64,000 bases of DNA from Dendrophyllia cribrosa (GCA_024195265.1 JAJLRJ010000006.1:17251639-17315638); one strand, 5' to 3'. Shown: positions 8,721 through 19,865, numbered from the stretch's first letter. Numbers and translations: made by a program. Notes: a model not told the origin generated them from the letters alone.

Positions 8721-11432
8721 ATGCCTAACCTCAAGACACTCACCAAGGAGCTACGCCAGGAAATCGTAAGTTATCTTATTCCTTTTCCCCCCATTTCCAC
8801 TAATTTAGCCTTTCGTTTAGCCACTCACATCTTTACCAAAACTAGGTTTTGTAGTCACATCAATTTCATCGGCCGTTGCCTCCAATCCAAAGTCATTCCT
8901 AAAGGGTTTCGTTCAAATTTTCACGCTTCTACATTCTCTGATTCCAATCAACAATATTTTCACGAAATTCACCATGCCCAAAATTCTTTCTCGCGTAATA
9001 TTATGAGGATCACCATCAGAGCTATGTGCCTTAAACGTAACAATCTCGAAAAGGAAATTATCCAATACCGTTCCGAACTTTCCAAAATTTGTCCAGCTGT
9101 CTTAGTACAATCAATTCGCGCTAAAATTCAAGAACTCAATGCTAAACTGTTCAACAGCCTTAACCAAATCAAGACCCAAAAACTTGAACAGTTAATAGGT
9201 CCTCAATTATCCGGCGACCATTCATTCGATAGTCACAATGGCGTCGTTACCATTCCGGAAAATTTGCCGCTTTCTAACCCAGAGAGGTCTGTTCTTAGTA
9301 AAGGTTTAAACTTTGTTCCTATAACGAAACAAACCGACGAATTTTCAGTCAAACAAGATGTTGAAAAATTCCTTCGCCGCGTGCAATTAAGAGCTTTTTT
9401 CCACGACAAAGAAGACAATTCTAACACCTCGGAAAAAGATGTTTTTGAAACACTCAACGTTCGCAAATCAAAATGGACTCCCCCAGAGGGCCAGTTTTCT
9501 TCTCTAGATTTTTTCATCAAAAAATGTCGTCACGATGTCCAAAAACTTAAATTTAACCGCCACACCAAAATTTCCAACCTTTCAACAGGAGAATGGGCAG
9601 CGCTCAAAAGTCTTAGCAAACGACGCGACATTGTTATCAAAGCGGCCGACAAAGGCGGGGCGGTAGTTGTTTGGCGGACCGACCTTTACCGACAAGAGGC
9701 TTTTCGGCAACTTTCTGACACCGCTTTCTATGCCAAAGTTGATAAAGATCTCACTTCTACCAACCAAAAAATTGTCAAAGAAACTATCCAAGACCTCATT
9801 ACTAAACAACAATTACCAGTTACCGCCAACAATCTCATCATCACTACTCCTAGAACCTCACGCGTTTATTTCAAACCTAAAATTCATAAACCAAACAATC
9901 CGGGCCGACCAATTGTTTCCGCTTGTAGCTGTCCTACCGAACTAATTTCTAGCTATTTAGACAAAATCATGGCCCCCATTGTCAAATCACTACCCTCGTA
10001 CATTAAGGACACCAATCACGCACTCGAAATTTTCCGGGATTTCAGTTTTCCCAGCGAAAACAAATTAATTTTCACTATGGACATTACCTCTTTATATACC
10101 GTCATCCCCAATGACGAAGGACTTCAAGCACTAAAATATTTTTTCGACCAGCGCTCCATTCAAAACCCAAGCTCAGAAACACTGCTCCGCTTGGCCGAAT
10201 TAGTTTTGACACTTAACTGTTTTTCATTTTCCCAAAACTACTACAAACAAGTAAATGGAGTCGCCATGGGCACCAAAATGGGACCAAGCTACGCTAACCT
10301 TTTTGTAGGCCACATCGAAGACAAATTTTTTAATCAGTACCACGGAACCAAACCCGAACTCTACGGCCGCTACATCGATGATTGCATTGGCGCTACCTCT
10401 TCCAGTAAAGAGGAACTTAATCAATTCATAACTTCTGTCAATACTTTTCATCCAGCTCTAAAATATACCTGGGAAATTTCCGAAACCTCAGTCGCTTTTC
10501 TTGACATTAATATTTCAATCAACGGTAACAGTTTATCCACAAGTGTGCACTACAAACCTACAGATTCCCACAGTTATCTGTTACATTCATCCTCACATCC
10601 ATCGCACGTTAAAAACGCCATTCCGTATTCTCAATTTCTCAGACTTCGACGTCTATGTAGTGATGACTCTGATTTTTCCAACAAATCAGAAGAAATGTGC
10701 CAGTTTTTCAAGAAACGTGGGTACCCTGACTCTGTTGTTAATACGGGCCAACAACGTGCACAACAGATCGACAGACAATCAGCACTACAAATGCCACAGA
10801 TGGAAGAGAACGAGAGAATTCCATTCACCCTCACTTTCCACCCACACAACAACACAGTCAAAAGCATCATTTTAAAAAATTTCAAATTACTCCAAAACGA
10901 CCCCGAAACTGGCAGAATTTTTTCACAACCCCCACTAATTTCATTCAAACGTGACAAAAACATAGGCAACTTTCTAGTTACGAGCGCACTGAAATCTGAC
11001 GATGTACCGGGAACTTTCAAATGCACACGCACACGATGTAACACTTGTCCTTTCATTCACAACGCGGACAAAATAACAGGACCCAAACGATCTATTAAAA
11101 TCACTGATCGTTTTACATGCACCTCCGTAAATGTTATCTACTGCATAACATGTACTTTTTGCAAAAAGATATACATTGGCGAAACAGGGAGGAGACTGGG
11201 CGACCGTTTTCGTGAACATCTCCGAGACGTTGAAAAAAATGACAAAGACGCATCCAAACCAGTCGCGCGCCATTTTAATCTTACTAACCATTCTAAACAA
11301 CACATGACAATCTGCGGCCTTTCCCTACACCAGGGTAACACAGAAAGCCGTAAAAACCTAGAACAAAAAATCATCTTTCAAATCGGCACTCTCAAACCCC
11401 ACGGAATCAACGAACGCTTTTCATTCAACTAA
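8721..11432 (+). CDS. Penelope-like element RT/GIY-YIG endonuclease, full length
   Basis: A 903-residue polyprotein for target-primed retrotransposition. Visible in order: a basic N-terminal region; KAADKGGAVVVW (about residues 306-318), typical of the region before the PLE RT fingers; KPKIHKPNNPGRPI (about 390-405); RT motif A FTMDITSLYT (about 451); motif B GVAMGTKMGPSYAN (about 513); motif C YIDD (about 551); a basic linker; CTRTRCNTCPF cysteines (about 770-780); and the GIY-YIG endonuclease from VIYCITCTFC to YIGETGRRLGDRFREHL (about 804-832). Length and order match endonuclease-bearing PLEs (Penelope/Poseidon or Neptune type; the clade is not resolved). The start at MPNLKTL is the first Met. 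There are no frameshifts or stops, so it may be active. A GTAAGT at 8766 could be a donor site, as some PLEs keep introns. Confidence 0.92.
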   Translation: MPNLKTLTKELRQEIVSYLIPFPPISTNLAFRLATHIFTKTRFCSHINFIGRCLQSKVIPKGFRSNFHASTFSDSNQQYFHEIHHAQNSFSRNIMRITIRAMCLKRNNLEKEIIQYRSELSKICPAVLVQSIRAKIQELNAKLFNSLNQIKTQKLEQLIGPQLSGDHSFDSHNGVVTIPENLPLSNPERSVLSKGLNFVPITKQTDEFSVKQDVEKFLRRVQLRAFFHDKEDNSNTSEKDVFETLNVRKSKWTPPEGQFSSLDFFIKKCRHDVQKLKFNRHTKISNLSTGEWAALKSLSKRRDIVIKAADKGGAVVVWRTDLYRQEAFRQLSDTAFYAKVDKDLTSTNQKIVKETIQDLITKQQLPVTANNLIITTPRTSRVYFKPKIHKPNNPGRPIVSACSCPTELISSYLDKIMAPIVKSLPSYIKDTNHALEIFRDFSFPSENKLIFTMDITSLYTVIPNDEGLQALKYFFDQRSIQNPSSETLLRLAELVLTLNCFSFSQNYYKQVNGVAMGTKMGPSYANLFVGHIEDKFFNQYHGTKPELYGRYIDDCIGATSSSKEELNQFITSVNTFHPALKYTWEISETSVAFLDINISINGNSLSTSVHYKPTDSHSYLLHSSSHPSHVKNAIPYSQFLRLRRLCSDDSDFSNKSEEMCQFFKKRGYPDSVVNTGQQRAQQIDRQSALQMPQMEENERIPFTLTFHPHNNTVKSIILKNFKLLQNDPETGRIFSQPPLISFKRDKNIGNFLVTSALKSDDVPGTFKCTRTRCNTCPFIHNADKITGPKRSIKITDRFTCTSVNVIYCITCTFCKKIYIGETGRRLGDRFREHLRDVEKNDKDASKPVARHFNLTNHSKQHMTICGLSLHQGNTESRKNLEQKIIFQIGTLKPHGINERFSFN

Positions 11433-11490
11433 TCTACATTTGTTTTTCACGTCACCAAACTTCCACCAATAGCGTAGCTCCACCGCTTAC

Positions 11491-11498
11491 TATATAAA
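11491..11498 (+). promoter_or_regulatory. TATA-like box in the PLE pseudo-LTR
   Basis: TATATAAA is preserved in all pseudo-LTR copies (for example within 7767-7774), with the ribozyme core about 30 bases downstream. PLE pseudo-LTRs are thought to supply promoters; use as a promoter here is inference. Confidence 0.35.
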
Positions 11499-11522
11499 AC
11501 CACACACTACCCACAATTCCTT

Positions 11523-11571
11523 GATTCGCTCCGACGAAGGACTAGCGCTCGAAACGTCAGCTATTTGAATC
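11523..11571 (+). ncRNA. Hammerhead-like ribozyme motif, 3' pseudo-LTR
   Basis: The copy in the 3' end of the full-length element. Stem II reads GGAC/GCTC, losing one pair relative to the other copies and so probably weaker. Confidence 0.5.
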
Positions 11572-11655
11572 TTTTTACGGTGGTCAATTTACCTTATCGA
11601 CTCAGTCGATAAAACTAAATTCTCGTGTTTCATCCCCCCACCGACGCAGCACCAC

Positions 11656-11671
11656 AGTTTCTCTAGAAACT
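11656..11671 (+). other. 3'-terminal hairpin of the PLE
   Basis: AGTTTCTCTAGAAACT forms a 6-bp stem with a TCTA loop, 12 bases before the element end. The same hairpin occurs at the end of unit 3 (about 8606) and inverted near 6210. Its position suggests a role in RNA 3'-end recognition by the RT; that is inference. Confidence 0.4.
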
Positions 11672-11683
11672 AACCCCATTCAT

Positions 11684-11696
11684 TACTTCGAAAACC
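11684..11696. repeat. Right 13-bp target site duplication of the PLE complex
   Basis: Exact repeat of 4792-4804 (TACTTCGAAAACC), directly following the element terminus. Confidence 0.8.
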
Positions 11697-13576
11697 TCCT
11701 GACGTCACTAAATATACATTCCGTATTTGTTATGATCCAACCCGGCAAAAAAAAAACATTACTTCGCTTTCATCTTGCTGAAAAGCGAAATATTATGGTC
11801 GATAGGATAAAGGATAAATTTCGTTATGTTTTAGTTTCTGTTGCGTGATTTTGAAAAGACGGGTGAAATGGTTTGATATTTGTCGACAATTTGTGCCATT
11901 CAATTAAAGTGTTGGAGATTATTTCTTTCATAAGTCACATATCGAAATAAAAGTTAAATACATCGGATTATCTTAAACACAGTCTCGTGTTGAAACTAAA
12001 TCAGAAATTGCTTTGAAATTGACAAAAGAAACGCTGAAACTGAAGATATAAGACAATGAGAGAACCCGCGCTTGTTGGTAGTATATTGAAAGGTTAGCTT
12101 ACCTTTGTTAAGCAGTTGGCATAACATCTGGCTTTAGTCACAGTCGCAGCACTTGGATTTCCATTGACCTTGTTATATGGAGTAAAAATCCAGAGAAACA
12201 ACAAAAACTTGAAAGAAAATTGTAGCTCCAGCCAACGAACCTTCTTTAGAAGCCACATAATCGCTGCTCAGTCTACGCCATACAATATATTGCTGTTTAG
12301 TTCCTGTAAAAAAAAGAGAGAATACAGCTTTGAATATTGCGGCGAATATGTTGACCCACAATACTAATTGCTATTTCCGATAACGGGGTTTAACTTTGAC
12401 TAGGGATGTCGAGCGGGTGGACTCATGGTTCAAACATGTTGGTCAATTAGTCAAAAGACGAGATAGCCAGAACAAACCAGAATAAGGAACTTAACCTTGT
12501 GATATTTTGAATTTTCGCTTTTGATCACAAATCGACCGAATTCAGTAGATACATGTCCGAGATTGTATTAATATAATCGGCTTTAATATTACTTTTTTCA
12601 ATTGTTTATTTCATGCATTTCTTTTGTTAATAGGTCAAAACTCTTTATTCTTAATGAATATTTATACCATGAATGCTTTCAGCCTTCACCAACATAATCA
12701 AATTCATGGGGTCATTTTTAACTAAAATTAAATTTTGTTGCATTTTTGCTGGAAAAGAAATGTTTTCCGTGACTGGTTAAGGAATATAATGACATTGCAT
12801 TTTTTAGAATTTTAGAAACATGTACATTCTGAATAGAATGTTTTCAAATCGTAACATTAGGTTACATTGTGGTAACGAATAGAAAAAAAGTTCAGTTGTT
12901 ACAATTAGCTAAACATATATAAATAATATAGCTGAATAATTTTAACTGTTACCTTTCTTTATCACTTTTCATTGTAATTTTAGTTGGTTAAATAATACTG
13001 CAAAAACGATCCAAGAAATAAGGATTAAAAGCACAATTGTCACAATTACTAAGATTATTCGCCTTATCTCAATGTGTTTATTTTAGTGATATAACACACG
13101 AATTAGGTTTTTTATAATTAAAATTACCAATACCCCAAACTGTCAGGGAAATGGATTTTTTATTGACAAAATGTGAATAAGACAAAGAAAGTACAATTAC
13201 TCTTGTTATTCATATTATCTTTAAAGAAATACTATTTAACTTGCAGATATCCTATTTCTGCTCATTTAATGTAAAATACTAAAATAAGCAAAAAAAAGTA
13301 CCTGATTGAATACTTTGGAAAACTACGCGTGTTATCCGAAAAAATGAACATTACTTTGAGTTGAGCTAAGCAGACCGTTTAGGTGCTTCATTTCTCCATT
13401 ATCCCTGGGCTAAGTATATAATGCTATAAGTGTCACTAAAAGTAATAACTGAAAAACCTCACTGTTTAGCTAGGTTATTTGTTCACTTGACAGCTTAAAA
13501 AATTAAATTCTTCTAGCTTAACTTTATGGCACTATTGAAGAAAATATGTATAATAAAACATTCTATGCTGGTTACC
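11697..13576. other. AT-rich non-coding stretch
   Basis: No gene or repeat was recognised. Overlapping short frames at 12164-12367 on both strands lack motifs. The rest is very AT-rich with many stops in all frames. Confidence 0.5.
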
Positions 13577-13980
13577 TCCTGGTTAGCTCAGTTGATAGAG
13601 TGCCAGTCTGCAGAGCGGGAGGTCTCGGGTTCGAAGCCCGGCCGGACCAACTCAGGGTCTTAAAATAACTGAGGATGAAGGTGCTGCCTTTGCTATGACA
13701 TCAGCAAATGGTTAGACCTTCACGTGGCTCGGATAACCACGTGAAGGTCCCGTCTCCCATGGGGACGTAAAAGAACCACTGAGGACGTAACAAAACTCTG
13801 GCTGTGACCACCCTCAGTGCCATACATTGTTCATGGGTGGGGTGGGTGAGATGAGATCAACAATGGACTGATAGCGGCTGCATGTGGCGCCTTCATAAGC
13901 TGACGTCCGATCTCATTCTCATAAGTGTATGTAAAGCGCCATGAGACATGTGATATGTGCGCTATATAAGTCTCTATTTA
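13577..13980 (+). mobile_element. tRNA-derived SINE
   Basis: The head holds an A box (TAGCTCAGTTGATAGAG, about 13584) and a perfect B box (GGTTCGAAGCC, 13628-13638) at tRNA spacing. A tRNA-unrelated body of about 330 bp follows and ends near GCGCTATATAAGTCTC. The internal promoter should drive RNA polymerase III. The tRNA acceptor stem (TCCTGGT against CCGGACC) does not pair, which rules out a working tRNA gene. It would depend on a partner LINE; none with a matching tail is obvious here. Confidence 0.75.
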
Positions 13981-14234
13981 TGAACTGATCCCGGATGATG
14001 GCCTTATCGTTGGCCAGTTTCTCTGAAATCACGTGATCGTTGACATCACATTAAAACCAGCTATTAATAGAACATGACTCCTACTAGTCATGTTCAAAAG
14101 CGATCGATTGCGGTTTTAATTTTACACATATGTGATTATGGTATTCAACTAGAAATATTTATTCAATTCAACTTAAGTACTAAAATAAATAAAGATTAAA
14201 TTTCGTTTAAAGGCGTACACTTTATGTCACTAAC

Positions 14235-14613
14235 TTAAAGGGGAAGTATCACGGGAATTTTGATCTTTTTTGGTCAAAGCCATTTCACAATACCTTTACT
14301 TATTTACAAAGTAATACTAAAACACCAAGAGAGTGAAATCAACCAATTCTTTAAGGAGCAACCAATCATGCTCTGTTCTAACCTATTTTGGAGACGAAAA
14401 TGTGGAAACTTGAAAAAAATTAGGCTAATTTTTTTCAAGTTGCAATTCATTCAGACCCAGTCCCTTAATGACTAGAGACACTCATCGGCAGTTTTGATAT
14501 ATTTTGTGATCATTTATCACACCACTGGAGTTTTATTTTTCGGTTTCTGCTCATACAATATCATTTTTTGCTTTTAAAAATGACACCAAATCCCCGTGAT
14601 ACTTCCCCTTTAA
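14235..14613. mobile_element. TTAA-flanked MITE, Kolobok-like
   Basis: TTAA stands at both edges (14235-14238, 14610-14613). The enclosed ends are exact inverted repeats, AGGGGAAGTATCACGGG and its complement. TTAA duplications occur in piggyBac and Kolobok; an AGGG start fits Kolobok better than the CCY start of piggyBac. The interior (371 bp) has one 71-codon frame without motifs, so the element is non-autonomous. Confidence 0.75.
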
Positions 14614-14929
14614 GTAGAACTTTTTAATTGCTTCGGTTACCAGGATGTGTTCCTTTGAAGCCCTGCATGAAAGTAAACACGATACTGATGAAAACCTTCT
14701 TAGTCACGCGTTTCTTTTGTTCAAACAAACTATTATCTTACCAAGTTTACCTACATCAAATATGATTTTTTTTCCTAACTAAGGGAGTACATAAATGAGT
14801 ATAGAACTCTGTTAAACATTTAGAAAAAGGTACGAATTTAAAGACTTATAGGGGTATTACAATATAGCAGTTGATCAGAGTCTAATGTCCGAATCTATGG
14901 AGGAAACAATGAGTGTAAGAACTATTCAA

Positions 14930-15620
14930 CTCGGAGAGCTTTCAAAATTGGGTACCTCTGGTGCTGTTATTATGTTGTACAAAGTGGAATGAAGGAATCT
15001 TAAGCTGTGACCATTCAAATGAAAGCAGTATTTGAGCTGTACTTTCCTGTGGTACTTTATTTATTGTGCGGTTGAAAGTGATTATTTCGAATGGGGAGGT
15101 AAGTAAGAGTGTGAGCATTCAAATGAAAGTTGTCGAGCAGTACTTTCCAATGGCCGAGTTCTAGTTATTATGCTGTACAAGGTGGTTCTAACTTCTGAGT
15201 CTGTAGATGAAATCCTAAAGTGTGACCATTCAAATGAAAGCTATTGAGCAGTACTTTCCTGTGGTACTGTTTATTATGCTGTACAAGGTGGTTCTAACTT
15301 TTGAGTCTGTGGATGAAATCATAAAGTGTGACCATTCAAATAAAAGCAACTGAGCAGTACCTTACCGTGGTACTGTATATCATACTATACAAGAAGTTCT
15401 AAGTTTTGAGTCTGCGGATAAAATTCTTAAGGCTGATCGGACCATTTAATAAATGAAAGCCACTGAGCCATGTTTTCCTGTCACAGTGCTATTTATTATG
15501 CTGTAACAGGTGGTTCTAACTTTTGAGTCTGTGTGATGTTCTAAAGCGTCAACACTAAAAAAAAAGCTTTTAAGCGACTGAAAGTTTTCCTGTGGTGCTG
15601 TTTGCCTTCAATACTTTGCA
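14930..15620 (+). repeat. Degenerate ~107-bp tandem repeat, about six units
   Basis: The marker string GTGACCATTCAAATGAAAG, more or less intact, recurs near 15007, 15111, 15222, 15328 and 15435, with a remnant near 15547. Each unit also has GAGCAGTACTTTCCTGTGG, ATTATGCTGTACAAGGTGG and TTTTGAGTCTGTGGATGAA. Unit edges drift, so the array is old. Relatives occur at 17725, 26515 and 44770. Confidence 0.8.
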
Positions 15621-17724
15621 AAATGAAAGTTTTTACATTGGGCGATAATAGCGGACAAAGGCCTTAAAGTTCCATAACGAAAAACGATAACAAGAAAAAA
15701 TATGTTTTTGGTCAAAATAAATTATAATCTTAGCAAATGATGTTGCTAGTATTCTGTTATCAATTAATTGCATTTTATAACGACGTCAAAAGCAAAACTT
15801 CAATTCGATTTATATTGCGCTTAGACCACAAACTTGTCTTTTCCAAAGAGCATCACAACGATATAAAAAATATAGTATTGAACCTAATTGCAACTTAAGA
15901 ATGAATGAGCCTAGACAAACAAAAAAGCATTAACAAAAAGTAATAAATTCCTAAGAAAGCTTACCCTTTTCCTGCTAGAAGAACTCAAACCGTGACCTCG
16001 AATCGCGTAATCTGGTTTCGTTATATCGTTTTTGCGTCGGAAAAAAAACTGTGAACGCTTAGATGAAAGCCGGTTAAGCAATACTTTCTTGTGGCGTTTA
16101 TAATTCCATTTCTCAGTTTTGAATGAATTCTATGGGCAGTCGATCTTCAGAGCGAATAGGTTAGGGCAACCTCAACAACAGAATCAGTGATTTTATATAT
16201 TTCCAATATATACAGGGAGACTATATTTGGGGATTAATTACTATCACAAAAGCTCGCCATCATATATCCTAAACGGACAAATGATATACTTAGGCGTTAC
16301 TGTAATGGCACTATTTTTTGATCTAAGACAATATCGAGATCCTAATTTCGGCGCTCACATTTATACATTAAAATTACTTTAACCGAAAACAGGCTGACTG
16401 AGTGTATTGGGAACGGTTATATTAAAAAGGATCATAAATAGCCCAATCTTGTGAAACTTGTCTACCTTAACCCTGATCTATTCACAGTTAAAACAGTTTT
16501 GATAATTTTTGTTTCCGCGAACGCGACCATGTCTCCTAGGCGATCATTTCTCAAACGATCACCTCATGTAGCCCGTTTAAACCACTTCTAAGTAAAAACC
16601 CGGCAGTATTAAGAACGCCTCGTTATATAATTAGCGACAACTATTCTGATCCCGAGAATGGCTGTTACAAAAGTTCGACCATCGTAACTTTTACTTTCGG
16701 GAGAATTTTGACGCCTTGTCGTAAAAAAATTATGCAAGCTAAATCAGCTCTCAAGACGCATGATAGTCCATCTGATAGGGATTTTATCTCCAGTTCTTAA
16801 GTGCATGTATTATGTGATTGTAGTCCTACAAAAGCTATCATAATTATCACTGAAATACAGCAGAAAAATACATTCAAATGGAAAAAGTCAAGTCATCTAA
16901 TCTCACATAAACATTGTACGCATGACTTACCACTCCAACCTGTTTCCCAGAATAGACGTCTTTAGTGTTGTCTTTATGTAGTGCTACGTCAATGTTAATG
17001 AGTTCCGCCTTAACACAAATAGTCCTTTAAAATTGCCTCATGAAAGTCAAAAACTGCACGGAATCAAATTGTGTTTAATGGTCGAAAGATAAACACTGCT
17101 TCTGCCGGCTACGTGGGTTAAAGTTTCATTTCTCCTAAGAAACAACAATTAAATTCTATGGACAAAAGTTCAGCTCTTAACGATAATTCAATAAGGGCTG
17201 TCGTTATACCATGACAAATCACATTACAAACGAGTTTTTTGAAAGCAAAAATTATTCGTCCCAACGAGTTTATCTCCGATATTATCATGATAGAAAATGT
17301 AACTTGGAAATCGTATTTTGCATCATTAAATTGCATTGCCGTGTTTCAGTGGCATTAACGGGATTTTCGATTGGAATTATTATTTTAGTAATGCAAAGTT
17401 CAAAATCTGAAACGGTTATGACAACAGCAGCAATTCGCAGAGACCAAAATAAATTTTAATCTTTTTAAAAAATATATAAGCTATTTAATTAATATCTGGG
17501 TATGTTCGAACACATGTCAAAAGGGAAATGAAAAGTGAAAGTGAACAAAACGTGGCGGCGAGAAAAATTGTGCGCATGGAGTTTTGTAAGGATTTATTAA
17601 ACCTATCAGTTTCTTTCGGTTGAGGCAAAATCACAAGAAATATGAAAACTAATCCCGGATTAAACAGCTGAGATTCCTACTCGCATTGACAAAATATGGC
17701 GTGCGTAAACTGTCGAAAAAGGAA
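15621..17724. other. AT-rich non-coding stretch
   Basis: No supported gene. Opposed short frames at 17118-17336 and 17211-17459 overlap each other and carry no motif. Nothing repeated was noticed. Confidence 0.45.
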
Positions 17725-17900
17725 GAACTTATTGTAGCACCAGTAGCTTTTATTTGAATGGTGAAAAAGCAGCACAATGAACAACACCACAGAAAAGTAG
17801 TGCTTAGTAGATTTCATTCGAATGGTCACACTTTAGGACTTAATCCACAGATTCACAAGTTAGAACCGCCTTATAAACTATAATAAACAGCGCCTTAAAA
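17725..17900 (-). repeat. Inverted units of the ~107-bp repeat family
   Basis: Reverse-strand versions of the 14930-15620 unit, with landmarks such as TTTCATTCGAATGGTCACACTT and CAAGTTAGAACCGCCTTATA. About one and a half units are present, diverged from the array. Confidence 0.65.
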
Positions 17901-19509
17901 AAGAAATGCTCACTGACAGTAGCTTTCGATTAAATAACCCGCACTGATTTAAGACTGTCACAGACTAAAAATTTTGAATAAACCTAAGCGCTGTCAGCCA
18001 TAATTTATATGTTTGGTTAAACTGGGGTATACCTGGTTTAAATAGGGAGAATCTGAAAATGACTTCACATCAGTTTCTGGAGGTATTAAGAAATCACCTT
18101 TCGCTGCTTCACTCGACCAGGCTCTATTAGTTGACCTATTAGTTTTTGTTCCGTTTGTGCGATAAGGGACGGAAGAAAAACAAATTTAAGATATCTTACC
18201 TTTTTACCGAGTATATTAAATGAGAAATTATTGATCCTGTCGCTCTTCGAACGTGCACGAAATTAAATTATATACTCTCGACTTTGTTCTTACTGTCGGC
18301 TCGGTGATAAGAAAAACCAATTATCAGCTTAATGAATAATTTACATAGGCATATGACATCGATGGTTATATGCTTCGTTATATATAGGATATAACGATCG
18401 AGAAACATAACAGGCAACACAGAAAAACACTGCAATACCGTAGTTCAATTATATTCTAGTTCGAGATTTCGGAATAAATTTTTTGGGGGGGTCTAACATA
18501 ATATAAGTGATCGTTTGCGATTGACAGGTTAATAAATTTCGAGTATGAACAATAAATCTTATGACTGCTTAGGTGAGTGTCAACAACACACCATTAAATA
18601 AAATAAATGAAATAACGCGGAACTAGCTCAAATGCGCTGATATCCGCTCAAATCGCTCTTTGTTTATACACTGACAGAACTATCTAGTTCCAACGTGCAT
18701 GAATTCTCCTTTTTTAAGACAACGTAAAAAATCCTCACATTATATAAGCAACTGATATTTCTCCTTTTCTTTGCTTAATGTGAAAGGGAAATTATTCTCT
18801 TCTACATCTGCGGGTTATGACTAGTTATTTGCTAAAACAATCGATATGTTTTTATCACACAGGATTAAAAAAATCTGCTCGATTGTCATAATATGCCAAA
18901 TTATTCAATATTAATGGCTGTACTGGTCCAAATCGAAAAGGAGCCGATTCTGATGGCAAGGCAAACCGGTTTTATTTCATTCATTCGTGTCCTTGTTTAA
19001 AACTTAATAAAAGAATAAATCTAATCATATATGGCCAACAATTCTGTCTATCTTGGTATTTTTCGGTAACCGGGTTTGTAAATATGGATCTTTGTCGCGC
19101 GCATCTGCCGATAATCGACTCAACATATACTTTAACCTACGGTAATTTGCAAATAAGCCTTGCAAAATTCAAATAGCTCATGTTATTTTCCCAACTAACA
19201 CCGGTAAAATTTGTGTCAGATATAACTCTCCTGTTAAACAAAACTTTCTGACTATTTTTATTTGAAATTGAGTACAGTAAAAAAAAAAATAGAAGAATAC
19301 TAATTGTGTCGTTAGCGGATCGGTTGCTTAATTCTTATCGTCGCTTCCAGATTCTCCGAAATCTGTGATTTAACTGTTATGTTGTTGTTTGGTTTTCAAA
19401 GATGTGGTAGCAATTAAAAAATGGGCGATTGTCTAAAGCAAAAGCATTACAAAGTTATGTAGTTTTTAGTGGGACTAATAATGGAAAAAGTCCACGTCGT
19501 AAATGAGAG
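17901..19509. other. AT-rich non-coding stretch
   Basis: No gene, RNA or repeat structure recognised. Confidence 0.45.
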
Positions 19510-19865
19510 ACGCTTTTAAATCCCGGGGGGGGGGGGACTCCCATATAAAAATGACGGGGGTGCTCGTCGTACCTTTTAGGGGTCAAAATTTGGAGATTGG
19601 TACCGCTTAGGGTACTAAAATCTAAAATGACCACCGTTAGAATTATCGCGGTACGTTTTAGGGTATGAGCCGAAAACATATGACAGAATATGACATGTAT
19701 TGTTTTAGAATTGATACCTAGTAGGGTAAAAATTCTTTTGAACCACGCCCATCAAACAAGATCCTGGTACCTTTTAGGGTGTTTTCGAAAATTTCCGACG
19801 AGCTCCTCCGTCATTTTTATATGGGAGTCCCCCCCCCCCCCCCCCCCCCGGGTTTGAAATTTGGA
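19510..19865. mobile_element. Foldback element capped by G and C homopolymers
   Basis: The left end reads CCC then twelve G (19525-19536), then ACTCCCATATAAAAATGACG. The right end is the mirror: CGTCATTTTTATATGGGAGT, then 21 C (19829-19849), then GGG. Inverted arms continue inward (GTGCTCGTCG against CGACGAGCTC). The interior repeats an ACCTTTTAGGG-like word. The open frame at 19455-19679 is part of the repeat. It is a MITE-like foldback of unknown superfamily. Confidence 0.65.

Larger units (their letters stand above)
4805..11683 (+). mobile_element. Composite Penelope-like element insertion (about 6.9 kb)
   Basis: Everything between the 13-bp direct repeats belongs to one PLE family. In order: an inverted 3' tail (4805-5164), a truncated RT-endonuclease (5165-6190), a longer inverted tail (6191-6507), a second truncated RT-endonuclease (about 6528-7707), a pseudo-LTR (7708-7902), two more endonuclease-tail plus pseudo-LTR units (7903-8240 and 8241-8630), then a full-length unit (about 8631-11683). 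PLEs are known for tandem and partly inverted pseudo-LTRs and 5' truncated copies. The single outer duplication suggests one integration of a multi-copy template. Copies differ by only a few substitutions (MPQMEENER versus TPQKEENER), so the insertion is recent. Confidence 0.85.
11433..11683 (+). repeat. 3' pseudo-LTR and terminus of the full-length PLE
   Basis: Contains the TATA-like box (11491), the hammerhead-like motif (11523-11571, with one stem II change, GGGC to GGAC), the dyad ATCGACTCAGTCGAT and the terminal hairpin. It ends at CCCCATTCAT, directly against the 13-bp duplication. Confidence 0.8.

Noticed and set aside
13577..13650. A tRNA gene
   Set aside because: A and B boxes are good, but the acceptor stem does not pair and a SINE body follows directly.
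14930..15620. CRISPR-like array of ~107-bp spacing
   Set aside because: The repeat is the entire unit with no unique spacers, and the context is eukaryotic.
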